From Gorsachius magnificus (lineage: Eukaryota; Chordata; Aves; Pelecaniformes; Ardeidae): a stretch of DNA of 64,000 nt. How positions within the stretch are numbered: position 1 is the first letter of the stretch; each line of letters starts with the position of its first letter. The translations under genes were made by a program, and so were the position numbers. The notes under the pieces were generated by a model. That model was not told where the DNA came from and ran no database searches. It saw nothing but the letters and a program-made list of their open reading frames with translations. The DNA is taken from NCBI GenBank assembly GCA_034008185.1, contig CM067082.1, forward strand, positions 54,519,586-54,583,585, read 5' to 3'. This document shows, piece by piece, positions 24,301 to 37,900 of this stretch.

Positions 24301-26549
24301 CCTATATGAGAGGGAGTTTACTATTTTTGGTAAAGTAGTCACCTACTTTATTAAGCAAACTACCTCATGGTAGTTTATAGGTTGTGATTCCTCACAGCAG
24401 AAAGCACTTTGTCACCCAATCCAAGCAAAGGACTCAAATCTCTTCAAACCCTTAGAAGAAAGTATGTGCTGAAGCTTTTTTGCTCAGTCCCCAATGGCAT
24501 CAAGGCTTTACTGCTTTCACATCATCTCAAAAGTCTACCCTTCAATTTGTTTTAAGAATCTTATTTTGTGCTACTTGATATCTTAGATTATATTAAATAG
24601 TTTGGCTAGGAGTTAAAAGTTATTCAAATGACAGCAGTGATGAAGGGCTGCTGTGTTTTAATCAGATAGATAGTTGGGAAGACACTGTACAAATGCCAAA
24701 GACCAGAAAATAAAAGCCAATACAAACAAAAAGAATGTGATTGATAAAAGCAACATGACCAGCTTTTTAGGTATTATTAATTGCCATGAAGCAGTACAAG
24801 AATTGATTTATATAATTTTGTTATCTGTTTTGATGTACTTCACTGTAACTCTATCCCAGCCGAAACCAGGACAGTATGTATAACAACATCCTATGTTATT
24901 CTCACAGAGAACTACTAATAAACATAAATGTAGAAAACCAGCATTCAGGAAGGAAAGCATCATGTGGGTATTGAGCAAGAACATCTGTTCAGCCAGGGAA
25001 GAAATTACTTGTTTTTATGCAGCCCGTACTGCATTTTTCAGCACACTTATCTCTTTTGGGGTGTTCCAGTCCAAGCAGGAATGTCTAAAACAAGCAAGTT
25101 ATGCTCGTGTATTTCCTAAAAAAAAGAAACCCAAACCAAAAGCAAGAGCCACTTGTAGCAGGAAGAAGGAAGGGAAGAGGGAAAATTATTACTAAATCCA
25201 TACTCTGGGCTGAACAGTGACTTGTCACCTGAGAAAGAGAGAATTACAACCCAACTCAAAAGTTCTGCCTCCCCTGTGGTCCTGGTTAGGTTATCAGATG
25301 ACCTGCTAAGAGTCACCCGTTGGGCCAGATCCTCTAGCACTGTGAGGGAAAATCCAATCCCTTTTCTCAAATGAGGAGGAAATGTAGGCAAAGGGTTTAC
25401 ACAAGAAATTATACTTCTCTTTGGCCTAATTTCATGTAAAATAGCAAAACAGGCTCAAGCCCCAGGACATTAACATTTTTCAAAGCCTAGAAAAATTTGA
25501 ATTGTTTGGTGAACAAGGCGTATGAAGAATGTATATGAAATATGTATTCTGTGTTGAAAGGAATTAAAATCTATACCAAAACCTGACTTCTATCTTCCCA
25601 TTTTACAGTCAAATTAGCAAGTTAAGTTCTTGCTTAGCGACAGGTTTGAGGTCACTGTGAGTGACCTCATCCTTTTATATCTTCACTTGTTTTTATGACA
25701 AGACTCCTAGTTAATAATGCAACAAATCAGCTGAAAATACTGCCTCGGCAATAGAAATTCCTAATGATCAGCCTGAGTATCCTGAGCACAAAAAATGTTA
25801 GCATCTCATCTGCAGTCACCACAGTGTACAGATAAGAGCGTTTCAACAAATCTGAGCACAAAAATCACTTCTTGTTGGGATCCTGAATTAGGACAGGATG
25901 AGTTCCCAGAAGACAGGCTCTGGCACGCATGAAAGAGGATAGACCAGTCTTGTGTTACTTTTAAACAAGATTTGAGTGAAAGACATTCTCATTTCTTACC
26001 ATGTATTACTCCGTTTATTGAAGAAATGCCTGTAAAACAGGCCTTGAAGAAATTCAGATTCACAATTTGTCTGAGATGTCAGACACAAACTCCTGTAACT
26101 TCCTTGGAGACATCAGCTGGATGTCTGATGATAGTCCAGCAGCTTTTTTTTTTCTATTTTTTGGTTTGTTTCTTTTTTATTTAAAAAAGCATCAGTCTAG
26201 TAGAGGTGGAAATTCTAAAACTTGCCAACACGATCCTGGAACCCTGAGGGCTGAATTCATCTGATATCATTCCAGTGGCAAAAACCAGAGGTTTATTTTA
26301 TATAATTTCCACAAGGACAAAAAAGCGTTGCCACAGCGAAGAACCAATGTGTGCAAACTTCTCTCCCAAGCACGCACAGGATTTATCTTTCAATTACAAT
26401 TTCTTTTAGGTCGAGATTTTGGAATTAGTGCTCATGGTCTCAGCCTGGGATAAATGCTCTTTTTCCCTAACCCCTAGAAAGCAAAATAATATTAGTACTT
26501 CTTACATTTACATAACTGCAAAAATGAATGATGAATTTTGTACTGTCTT

Positions 26550-26606
26550 AGTTAAAAGGTAAAGCCAGGCATTTTGTGCTGGCTAAGTTAAAAGGTAAAC
26601 CCAGGC
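26550..26606 (+). repeat. Spaced direct repeat of 21 bp
   Basis: agttaaaaggtaaagccagg(c) at 26550-26570 recurs with one change at 26586-26606, a 36-bp period. It looks like a small local duplication. Confidence 0.9.
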
Positions 26607-27131
26607 CATCTATTTAATACAGAAAAAGAGAAAGCAAACACACCCAAATGAATTTTGACACTTCAAAGTATTTAGACCTTTTGAATCTCTAGACTACAGA
26701 AATGCTTTCTGAAGATCACAAGGCCAATACAAAATCTTTGCAAACACCAGCAAAGTGAATCCTACAAATCAATGCAATTACATATGCACATAGCAAATCT
26801 TTCACACCTCTGAGTGCATGAGATGCAGGAAAGATCAAATTTTTAACCAAAGCTCCAATCTTTGAGCTCTGTCCCTACCTTTTTCTGCTCCAGGCTGAAG
26901 TTTCCTCTTCTTTAATCACCCCTCTAGTAAGACCCATCTATTGCACACAGCTATTCCTCCTACAAATGTGGTATTTCTTTTGGAATAAAAATCTGTCTCT
27001 GAGACTTCGCTGGCTCACTGTGAAGCAGAAGGTAACCCAAGCCCCTGACTGAAGGTGCCCCCGCAGGCATACGGGATGTGAAAGAAAGGGGAAGAATCAG
27101 GTCTGTATCCTCTTGTCCAAATTGATCAGTT

Positions 27132-27150
27132 AAAAAAAAAAAAAAAAAAA
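27132..27150 (+). repeat. A19 homopolymer
   Basis: Nineteen consecutive A bases. No adjacent retroposed sequence is recognised. Confidence 0.95.
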
Positions 27151-27329
27151 GATAAACTAATAGAAATAGCAGTGAATGTTCTATGAAAACAAGGATGCTC
27201 AGCAGAGCAACAGGCAACCTGCTTTGCTCGAAAACCTTTACATGACCTCAATTTCTGTTTGTATGGATGTTTGAAGAAGGTCTGTCTTAATACCAGCACC
27301 TTTATCTGCCTAGTTAACGTTGCTGAAAC

Positions 27330-27640
27330 ATGTGGTTATTCATTATTTGTTATTCTCATCAAATTGCAGACTCTGAGCAGTGTCACTGTCAAATGCCAAT
27401 CACCCAGCACAAAAAGCAAATAATTAAAATAGACAGATGATGAATAATCCAGAGGCCGGGGTCTGCTTTTCATAAATTGTCTGTTAACAAATGATAAACA
27501 AATACATGAGGACTGTTTGCAAACAGCTTGGGAACTGGGAAAAATTATAAATTCAAGATTAATATCAGTCCCAGTGAGTAAATCAGTCAGCTCTGGTTAC
27601 CAACACTATTAGTATCATTAACTTTTTATCATAAGGGATC
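27330..27640. promoter_or_regulatory. AT-rich, homeodomain-site-rich stretch, candidate conserved noncoding element
   Basis: The composition is like vertebrate developmental enhancers: even-textured AT-rich sequence without repeats, with TAATTA at 27421-27426, several ATAAA/TTTAT and CAAAT words, and a tgtttgcaaacag palindrome near 27515-27527. There is no coding potential. This is a hunch from texture, not from alignment. Confidence 0.2.
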
Positions 27641-30600
27641 TAAGAGGATATGCAGAGTGCGCGTAGCTGTAGGTCACCGCAGCATCATCCATGGTGGCGC
27701 TGCACCCGGCTGAGAGAACGGTTTAAGGCTAGTTGGATGTTTTCCAGAAGAGCTATTACTCTGGAGTAATTATGCATTTTGGAAGTGGTTTAAACTGAAT
27801 CACTACACCCCACACTTTTTATTTGGGATTAAGGGTATCCAGACAAAGAGTTACTCTGAATAACCACCGTACTTCTGGAGAATTTCCAGAGTTAGGGAGA
27901 CTTTGCTGCAGAGAGGAGTGCGGCGCACTGAGCCAGCAGTCTCCTCCCGCGACCTCTGTTTTCTTCAGAGACCATCAAAGTGCTGGCAGGTCTGATTCCC
28001 TTCAGCTTTTAAAGACTAAAAAGGGCAATATTCAAGGTACTTTGGCTGAATGACTTGGGTGAAGAAAACAGCAATGAAGTGTGTGCATGAACTCGCCTCT
28101 ATCTAAAATTTCTCAGGGGACAGACTTCCCTTCCTGCAGAATGATTAGAAAAAGCATAAATGATTAGTTTCTAATAATTTCAAAGGCAGCTTATTACATC
28201 CACAGTGTCATCCTTTTGTGTATGAAATTGCTGCTTAATCCATGTACAGCTGGAGTGAAATCTACTCATAAAATAAAAGGGAACGAACTTAACAGTTTTC
28301 CCAAATTTAGTGCTTAGGACTGCGGATGAGTCATATTTTCCTTGTTATCCCATTCAGTTGACTTTTCTATACATGTCTTGGATGCGCTATGTATTAACAG
28401 CCAAGTAGGCCACCACTGCAGTTTTCTTTGAGATTGGGAACCTGCTGATTTGACCTGTTTATCAAGGGAAAAGTGTCATCTCAACAGGACAAGATTGTTT
28501 CATATTTTTCCTCCCTGTTTTCCTCTTGTGAGCAATTTCTTTTTAACCCCATAAAGCCAGGTAAAAAGTGACTGGTCTAGAGGATTTTCTTATTCTTTTC
28601 TAATATTTATAGGTCATTTAAGAAAAAAATACAGAAACATTTTTCTTTATATGAAAGTTTAAATTGTGAAGTTGGAAAAGCATACCCTTCCTGTTCTTTA
28701 TATAGGTCTGTGTGGAACCCCTTTGTGTCTATTTTTAAGCACATGCCTTTCCCTTAAAAGGGAAAATAAGTGTCTATATTTATGAACAGTCCTGTAAGGA
28801 TAAAGGGAAAAGTGAAAAGTCTGTCATGACAGAATTGAGAAGACGATAATTTCAAATCTTGCCATGCTCACGCAACCCAATGGACTCGAGGTCTACTCAC
28901 TCTAATTTAAGTTAATATTACAGTCAAAGAGATTTCAGTTTTAAAAGTGTCCTAAGCTGCTCTGAAATGTTCCAGAGCTTTGTTTTCCTCACTTTCACTG
29001 GTACAAGTTAAAAGTAAGACCTCCTAGATCATCGTATTAGCCTCACTAAGGAGAACTGAGCCAACGGTACTTCCCCCTCCCCCCCAAATCAGATGTTGTA
29101 GAAAGAAAAAATGGGTTAAAAAGGCTACTTTTCACATTCTTCAGGCTGCTGCATGCCACTTGGTTGAGAACTAAGCTTCCCGTGAGCTTCCCGAGCCTGC
29201 CATATGTGAAATCCATCCTACGTGACAATTTTAACATCAGTTGCATCATTAACACATGTTCCTGTCTGCACAATGTTTTTTTTGCACTTTGCCAGATGAG
29301 CCAGAGTCAAGATGAATTGTTACTGTGCACATGCAATTTTCTGGTTAAAAAAATATGGGCGTTATTATTCTTGGAAATGCATTTGGAAAATCTTACTCCA
29401 CATTGTATAATATGCATTAGGGTGACAGGTAGGTGAGGCGCTGGAAGTGTATGTGGGGTAAGAAAGAGGAGTCCATGAGTACAACAAATACCTGTGTGCA
29501 TATGCTTGTCCGAACACACAAATAAAGCCACTCATGCATACACATACAAAACTACGTTCATTTTGAGCTCTGCCTTTGAGTTTTGCTTTCATTTTCATCT
29601 CATACGATGCAACAAATTTCAAGGCATGCTATTCTCCTGAGCTTTGATTTGTATCTTTGGTTTCCTACAGGATGCTCCTTTTGGGTGGCATTCCCAACTT
29701 CCTTGGCATATGATGCTGGGAGAGATTATTTGATCTATCTGTAGCTTCCATGCAATACACGTTAAGTCCTGAAGTATATTGTAACACTAACCATTCTGAC
29801 TCAAACCACAAAACACCCCAAAACTAAATGAAAACACATAGAACTTGCAGCAAAGAAGGCTGAAACCTCAACAATGAAACGCTACAGGAAGAGAGCAGAA
29901 GAGCTTCAAGGGTTCGGCCTGTGTCATGGGCTACTCTAGATGAGGGTGAATCCTTTCCTACAGGTAAACTAGTTTATTTGACACCACAGACTGGAGCTAA
30001 AGAGGTTGGTGTCCCCAGCATTAACTGCTTTGAATCCAAACACAATTTAGTTCCCTGCTAGTTCTTCACTTCATGGAACAGCATATGAAGAGATACTCAA
30101 GAAATTGTTTTTCTGGAAACAGTTTTCTTCAGCTTTAAGGTAAGTGTACATGCAAGTGCATATATTTGTTTAAAGGTGTTACTGGGACATGGAGGGAATT
30201 ATAGTTAATAGCACCAGATGTCCTATGGCTTTGTGTCAAAGACAGAAAACCCGCAGCCCGGTTGCTCGCACAACCTGCTTGCTATGGGCTAAAAAAAAAA
30301 TTCTGCTTACGAGCAAAATAATACACATTATTTCACTGCTCATTCGAGCACCAGCCCTATAATTACTGCATTCTCAACTATCTTCCACATTCCCCTTGAG
30401 CTGTGAATTACAAGCTTTCAGCATATTGGATACTAGTACTGTGGCATGATTAGATTACCATTTCCACAGGTTGCCAAAGCAGAAGAATAGCTCATCTAAG
30501 TATGAATAGATTCATTTACTTGAAAAAAAAATTTCTTTACCTTTCAGACTAATCATCTGTGTCTAACACAGGGTAAAAAGAACAGAAATTCTTTGCAGGT

Positions 30601-31599
30601 TACTTTCTCTTAGAAAGTAAAATTAACCCCCTAGTTTTTATATCCCAGCATTTGAAGGTACGCAGATTTGGGGTTTTTGTCTGGCTGCTCAGAAGAGGGC
30701 TGTTGTTTTCAGAATGCAGATATGGACCTGCTTTCTGTTGTAGACCAAATGCGTTAGTCACTGAGGAGGCCGGAGCACGATGGCGAGTAGCTATTTTGTG
30801 TTCATTCTGGTGCATAGCCTTGGAGAGGAGAAACACACACATCCATGTCATTTGGGATGTGCTATTGAGTAGAATATACAGATTATAAACATTTTATTAG
30901 TCATGTATGGGTTAAAAAGGTAATTTGCCCAGAGTACATATTTCCCTTTGGAACTCATAAAAACATAACAGGTTTGAATTTGAAATAAGGACCAGCATTT
31001 GAGGATATCTGTTATTTGCAGGCTATTTATAGCGTGAAAATTTAACTGTGTATGTTCAGAAATACTCAGATCACCAGTATGCCAGTAACACCCGTTCCAG
31101 TGCTAGCAAGCAGCCGTAACCCCAGCCCGATGGGCAGCGCCCATGAGATTCACAGCTCTTTCCTGCTGCCAGAACTGCAGGCGAGATGGGGAAGGCCTGA
31201 GTCCACCCTACTGTCCATTCCGGTATGTAGGCTGGCTTTCTTCCATAGAAGCTGATGTACCGCACGTGGCCGATGCAGGTCGGAAGCAGCCTCAGTGGCT
31301 CACTGGCTCCATTCGCTCATCCTTGATGGAAAACTGGTTTTGCTCAGATGCAGCCACATCCTTGCCCTACACAACAGCATAAAGCAGACAGTCCCACAAA
31401 TTTCCTTCCCAGCTGTTCGCACCTTACAAAAGGTTTTTGGTGGATGCGAAGGCTGACCCGTGCAGAATGCTGGAGAAGTTGGTGAAAACTCATAGGTCCT
31501 TCCATCAGAAAGCAGTTTTGGTGGCCCATCCCTTACGTTTGTAAATGAAATTCCTGCCACACATTTGTGGCCTGCTTGGCATTCTTATTGCCCATGTCT
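27641..31599. other. Intron sequence, no gene
   Basis: No exon, transposon or RNA gene is recognised. Open frames are short and without domains. Confidence 0.7.
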
Positions 31600-31706
31600 T
31601 AACTCTCCAGTTTATGATTTTAGTATTTTAATATGGTCTCCAGACCATCTGCAAGCCACCTACAGGGGCTGGCAGCTCTCACAGTTTGGGAAACATTGCC
31701 TTATGA
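31600..31706. mobile_element. Possible hAT-Charlie/MER5-like DNA transposon remnant
   Basis: The right edge, cagtttgggaaacattgc at about 31680-31697, resembles the terminal inverted repeat of hAT-Charlie elements (complement of CAGTGGTTCCCAAACTG). The sequence before it (ggtctccagaccatctgcaagccacctacagg) fits the interior of such nonautonomous elements. The left terminal repeat is not identified. Confidence 0.35.
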
Positions 31707-33530
31707 TACTCCTCTGTAGTTATTACATTAAAAGCTTGTTAAAAAGGCAAATCTAAACAACTTTGGAGATGTTCAAGGAGAACCACAGATTTCTTCGTGA
31801 CATGCATCATTATGTAGTAAAAGAACATTTGGTAAAACACGAGGATATTTATTATTCAACAGATTACACTCCATTACAGCTTAAGCTAGTCTGGAAAAAA
31901 AAGGACAGCTTTATTTAATTAATGACGGTTTGCAAATTACATCCAGAGAGAATAGCTGCCTTTTCAGTGTTTGCTAGCCCTCATGTGGCCATGTGAGCCC
32001 TGCTCACAGAAATACTTCTCCCTTCTCCCTCGCACACAGACACCCACATCATTCTCCTGACTTTGTCCTGACCATTCCTGAATGGTTTGCCATTCAAACA
32101 AGCATCTAGGTAAACAAAAACATGCCGCCTGTAGGAAAAAGAAGTGCTTTACCTCAGGGCGTCCACGTCTCTCTCTCTGCAGGACAAACACTCACAGTGT
32201 TTTCTGCCATGGCCTCTCTCCAAGCTTTCCACCCCTTCCTCAGCCCTGCCTCACATCGCAGCCTTTCGGATGCTCTCCCTCAGTCACAGTGCCTCCTGCA
32301 ACCCAGTGTGACTGCAGCCAAATTCCTCCTTCCTTACGGACTCTCAGGGCACCACATTTCTGCCTTGTAGTTCAATGCACCATGCAATCGCTAGCCTCTG
32401 ATGCATGTGCTGTTTTGCTTTCTGTAATAATGCAGTAAATGTCGCGCTCATTATCCGGAAGGATAAAGCCCCCTCACTGCATAGTGTATGCACAAAACGC
32501 CTGAAGTTTCCCAACATGCTGTTCATGCCCTGTTGCAGTACTGTCTTTCTGAAAACCCCAGTTACAACCTGACTCCTGTATGCTGGGGAATTTCAACCTG
32601 GCTATTTTCAGTTCCTTGCTGTGACAGAAAATCTGAAACAAATATAAAGCACACTCACAATCCACTTAGCAAATATTTCCAGAACACAAAGAGAGGAAAA
32701 ATCTGGAAGAACCTGTACAAATGGCTACAAATGCCTAGAAAACACAGGCACTCTGGGCAAGCAACTCATCCCACCCTCCTTACAGACAGCTGTATTTGGA
32801 GGGGATGAACTGCCCTTTGGCAGTGTCTGTCTCCCACCCTGTACGAAATGGCAGGCCCAGATGACTAATTTTGGATGGCCAACTAGGCACGAGGAATCCC
32901 AACACTAAGCAACTCCAGCACGTTGCTGCACAAAGTTGCCCCTATTTGTATTTGGTCCCTTTTCTCCATTTTTATCAAGCTCTGAGATGAAAATCCAGAG
33001 ACAAAGAGATACTGTTCTAGCTGCAGAGTTTATCTGTCTCGGATGCGGTGCTTGTAAATGTGCAGAAAGGCCCTGCTTTGCTGTTTGTGTAGTGCTGCGC
33101 AATGGAAATCAGCAGTTTGTAGATAGCTCTTTCAAAGATCAGTGAGAACAAACACTCTTCTCTTTCCTCTCTGATTTCCTCTGAGTTAATGACAGATATT
33201 GACCTTATGGAATCACTGTAGCACACTGTGAATTATGTATGAAATGCAATTTCCCTGGCTGCTGTGGACAAGTTTGACTGTGCTGTTTGCAGAACCCATC
33301 GTCAGAGGGCTCACAGTATTCTCAGACACAGCTAAGGCAACCCAGCTCACCAAAAATAAACTCCATTTTCAATTAACCCCCATTTTTTTTTCATTTCTTA
33401 AAATCCTCCGAGCAAACAGCTTGTTGTAGCTGCTGTCCCACCTCCTAACACAGTTTAAGACCTTGTAAAAGCACGTTTTATATTCTCACAAGGGTTCAAG
33501 ATGTGCTTAAAGGTAAACTGCAATGAGAAG
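31707..33530. other. Intron sequence, no gene
   Basis: Ordinary intron. The words near 32863-32888 (ttttggatggccaactaggcac) resemble old amniote repeat debris but cannot be assigned. Confidence 0.65.
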
Positions 33531-33828
33531 AAAAAAATAAAATAAAATAAAATAAAATAAAATAAAATAAGAGAAAAGAAGAGAAACAAAACGAAACGAA
33601 AAGAAAAGAAAGGAAAAGAAAAAAAGAGCAAAAAAAGAAAAGAAAAGAAAAAAAAAAGAAAAAAAAAAAAAGAAAAAAAGAGAAGAAAAGAAAAGAAACA
33701 AAACGAAAAAAAGAAAAGAAAGGAAAAGAAAAAAAAGAAAAGAAAAGAAAAGAAAAGAAAAGAAAAGAAAAGAAAAGAAAAGAAAAGAAAAAAAAGAAAA
33801 GAAAAGGAAAGAAAAGAAAAAAGAAAAT
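33531..33828 (+). repeat. AAAAT/AAAAG microsatellite array with a purine-only core
   Basis: The array starts with (AAAAT)n at 33531-33570, passes through imperfect GAAAC/GAAAG units with scattered C, and ends in (AAAAG)n with A-runs. From 33705 to 33827 the plus strand has 123 bases with no pyrimidine. It abuts the 3' end of a CR1 fragment in minus orientation, whose tail normally consists of short ATTCT-type repeats (AGAAT on this strand), so the array may have grown from that tail. Long purine tracts of this sort can form triplex DNA and vary in length. Confidence 0.95.
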
Positions 33829-33987
33829 TTCAGTTGGAAGGGACCTACACCGACCATCTAGTCCAACTGCCTGACCAATTCAGAGCTGACCAGAAGTTAA
33901 AGCGTGTTATTAAGAGCATTGTCCACAGGCCTCATAAACACTGGCAGGGATGGGGCATCGACCACCTCCCTAGGAAGCCTGTTCAAA
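33829..33987 (-). mobile_element. CR1 LINE 3' fragment, about 160 bp
   Basis: It matches the 3' end of the larger CR1 at 5381-5540 line for line: ttcagttggaagggaccta, ctagtccaactgcctgacc, aattcagagctgacc, taagagcattg and catcgaccacctccc. It stops at gaagcctgttc (33987). It is the same or a close subfamily and the same orientation as DLGAP1. Confidence 0.93.
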
Positions 33988-36900
33988 AAAACCCAAAACT
34001 AAGGGAGATTCAAAATATGGGCAGATGCCTCACTGACAAGCCTGGAGTCAAGAAATCAATGATTATAGCCTACCTATTCTTTTTTTCCATCTAGTGAAGC
34101 TCACTTCAGTAAAGACCTCAGAGCTTGCATCAAATGAGTGATCTCAGATAACAGGTCCAATATAGAGAAAACCTGACTTTCTTCTGTAACCTGGCTTGTG
34201 CTGGTTTCCTGCTCAGCCCATTTCTTGTGCCCTCCCATTCGATCATCAGAGACCTTCTGCAAGGTTTATCCATGTGACTAGTCTCAGGGACTAAGGTAGA
34301 ATTTGGGCTGTCTTAATAGAGCTCTAGAAGTTTTGCAGCCCACTAGCAAATCAGTGGGAAAACATGTTTTTTTAAATTCTAATCAGAACATTTCTCCACA
34401 GTTGGGTTATTAAGGAGTTGGAACATGAGCATGTTTTTATGGCGTTGTTAAATTTTCCTTCCTTTTGTAAAATTCAGTTTTAAAGCTTCTAATCAGTGGT
34501 TTTCCCTTATCCTATTTTTATTCTCATCCTAGCAACAATATGCCAACATAATAATGAAAAATAAATGGAAACACTTATTAACATATTAAAACTATATAAA
34601 ATCCATAGAAGAGGAGTGAATTACTGAAGTTATTATGAGGAAATTTCAACTAGGTGTTCTTCTCTCTCCTCTTGTGCAAGCCCCATTAACACACATGGTC
34701 CTGGAGTTCTGGGGTGGGGGTCTATCAGGAGCTTCCCAACAACACGGGAACAGCATCCAGCCCCAGATTCTCTGACACTCAGAGATTTTTTTGGGGGGTA
34801 CAAACTACACTCACACTTGAGCTAGTAACATAAGTAAAGGCAGAAAATATAAGCATGCTGCCTTTAACTGCTGACTGCATGAGCAAATTGGAAAGACAGT
34901 CAAGTACAGCAAGTAGATTTGTGTCAACAGCTCATTCTGCTGATGCAAGGGCTATCCTGTAAGCTGCACCCAAAAGCAAGCAGAGTTGGCTTGGAATGTT
35001 TACTTCTAAAAATGAATCATAAAATGGGTTATTTCAAATGCACCAAATCTTGATTTCCTTATGGGCATATATAATTTGCACTCGTGGAAACTGTAGGAGC
35101 CTTCTTGTCTTCTGCTTTCAAGTAATTAAGAGTGAAACTGTTCAGCTATTTGCATGCAATGAATTTGCTGTTCCCTCACTGAAGTTCCTATGTCCTGTTA
35201 TACATTACCCATCCAGGATTATATATTTTATACACATAATTGCTTTTGATCCTGTGGTGGAAATAAATTTTATAAGCCAGCCAAACTCCTCCTAACCACG
35301 TATACATCTGCTGTCTCCCTGAAGCTTGCTGACAGTTAATTCCCTTCACATCTCATGTAGCTGTGCAAGAGGTACAGTCCCAGTGCCCTTGTGAGGTTAC
35401 AGCCTGCTCCCACCCCGCATGACTAAATCAAAGCATTCCGAAAAACCAAAGGGACAGTCAAGTCTCTGGAATTTCAAAGCAAACATTTTTTCTGTATGTC
35501 TGGTGCTTCAACTCCTGCCAAGTCATTTCTCCTGGTAATCATGTGTTTTGTTTAGCACACCAGCTCAGCTCCTGACTTCCATTTCACTGACAGAGCAGAG
35601 GCTTTGATTCTGGTCTGACATACACCTGGATAAATCTACCAAGGTCAACAGACCTGCACAGGTATAAATCGAAAAGAAATAGATCCAGATCTGGCTTTGT
35701 GTACATGGATAACGTGTCGTAAGAACACACTATGGTTTTTGCAGTAAAACTGTTGAGCCTGTTGGAAAGCGCATATCCATAGGGCACGGCAGCACACTGA
35801 CCCACCATGCGCCGGCGCTTTGCTGGGAATGGGGGGTCACTGTGGAAAGACAGCAGGCAGCTCCTGACAGAGAGCAAACCTGTCTTAACTGGGGACAACT
35901 CAAATACAGATTTTCCAAACAAACAGGGCAGCCTGCCCAAAGAATGCTAGAGCTCTCATAAAACGATAATCCCGTATAACATCACTTAATGAACATTTAA
36001 TTTACAAAGAGCAAAGCCTCTGAGAAGCGTTGCCCTGTATGTAGGGTGATCTAATATGGGACTGTGCTACGCTGTAAGGCAGAGCTGCTGCCACTCCACT
36101 GCCTCATGGCCACGCTGGCAGCAGCAGTCAGATCCGAAGCTGCAAGGGTTAAACAGCAAGGTTTGCCCAGCCATGCCTAAGGGTGAGCTGGGCCTGGGTG
36201 GGAGCCGGTAGCAATAAAGAAGAGTAAATGGACTGATCCTGATCAAACTCAGATGCTTCTGGTTGGGCCCCTCCAGGGTGGCACTGCCTCTGGGACCAGT
36301 ACCTAGAGAGAGCTTGCAAGAGCTGGTAGCTCTTCATACATCTGCTGGTGGATTTCCAAGGCAATGGCTCTCTGGCACCTCCCTTGCATTCCCGGGGGAA
36401 GGAGCCATCTACCACTCCCCTGACTCAGCCCAGATCAAGAGCAGGCTTTTATTCTCTGCTGCTACTGCCCCAAACAGACCCTTTCAGTTAAGAGTCCCTT
36501 TTTGTTAATGGGCATAAATCTAACAAGCCTCCATAAGAATCAATGCAAGTTTTTAATCTAAATATGGAGTCTGTCCATGACAGAAGAGAGAAGCAGAAAA
36601 AAAGAAGAAAGAAAAGACAGCAAGCAGGTCCAGACCTGATACCAGGAACTCGGGCTCCATTCACCACAAAAACGCAAGGACAGGTATAATTCTCCTAGCT
36701 TTACTCATATGAGAAAGTGAAGCTTGCTCTCTCACACACTGCTCCCTCACACTTTTTATTTCTCTTTTCCTAATGCTCTCAGAGACTTCTGTCTTTACTG
36801 AGTCATCCTTGCTCTAAGTTTCTTTATTCTGAAATTGGATAATGTCCCCAGCTCTGGGGGAACCCCTTGTCAGAGGGATTCCTGGGGATATTGCCCCTAT

Positions 36901-37860
36901 CTGACCAAATGGAGAGGAGCTAAATTGCCAAAGGACTGACTGAAGATATGGTTCCTTCTTTGTAGGAGAAATTCTCGTTTACCAGCAGCAACTATTTTTA
37001 AGGAACCCTATAACACAATACGTATGCTTGTACATTCATGCTCCTGTATTTTATTTTCTGTCAAATAAGACTCCGAATTTCTGGGAATTTGGACCTTACT
37101 CTGTGTACTTGCTACCCTCAACCCTAGAGATCCCAAATGTGTAGGCACCATTTGAACTAATTTCCTTAAACACATTTTATTTTTTTCACTCTCCCTGCAT
37201 GTACATGTGGCTCTTAAGTCACATGCAAAAGTCCTGTGCGTAACAACGCACAGGCAAACCTGCAGTAAATGTAAAGGGGGGGTTGCTTTGTTCCTGTAGG
37301 TTTCCAGTGTCTTCTCTCTCTGCCCTGAACCATGTCTCGCAATCTTATTTGTTTTAAAGACTAACCCTCAAAATACTTTTCAGGAACTTGGTTAATCTGG
37401 TATTACTTACGCTTCTAATATTTCAAGGAAGACCTTGAATGACATTTAGCTAACAGGCAGCGTGTAGCTACGGACATAATTATTTGTGAGGTAAAGACCT
37501 TGAGCTGAATGTGCATACGGTTTGCATTTGTTTTTTAAGAGAAGTCCATAATGAAGCACATTCCCTATCCCACAAGGCATAATAGTCTGCAAAAATGGTG
37601 GAGATTAAGCCTTCCCATTAATAATAAAATTTTTGTTGCTACCACAGTGGTGAGCATTAGGCAATTACCTTTTGTCTTTGGAGCTATTTGTTCAGATAGG
37701 TTTGTAAATAAATCCCTGCCATCATGGGTCTGATACATTAAAAATAAAAAGAGAAAAATTGCAAGCTACCTCCTGTTCCAGAAGACACCGAGGACTACTG
37801 CAAATGTAATGGATTCTGCTCCAACCACCACAGGCATTTTGTCTGCATTTTGTCCACAAT
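33988..37860. other. Intron sequence, no gene
   Basis: AT-rich at 34400-34660. A mildly GC-rich stretch at 36060-36450 gives overlapping open frames on both strands with no domain. No exon or transposon is recognised. Confidence 0.7.
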
Positions 37861-37862
37861 CG

Positions 37863-37900
37863 TTGATATATATATCAATAAGCAATAAGCAGTAAGCAAT
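37863..37900 (+). repeat. 16-bp palindrome followed by 7-bp tandem repeats
   Basis: ttgatatatatatcaa at 37863-37878 is its own reverse complement. It overlaps three 7-bp units: aataagc at 37877-37883 and 37884-37890, then agtaagc at 37891-37897. Confidence 0.95.

Larger units (their letters stand above)
21396..27329. other. Intron sequence, no gene
   Basis: AT-rich intron. It has poly(T)/poly(A) patches (22447-22457, 23717-23729, 26143-26152), a 21-bp spaced repeat at 26550-26606 and an A19 run at 27132-27150. No transposon or exon is recognised. Confidence 0.7.
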
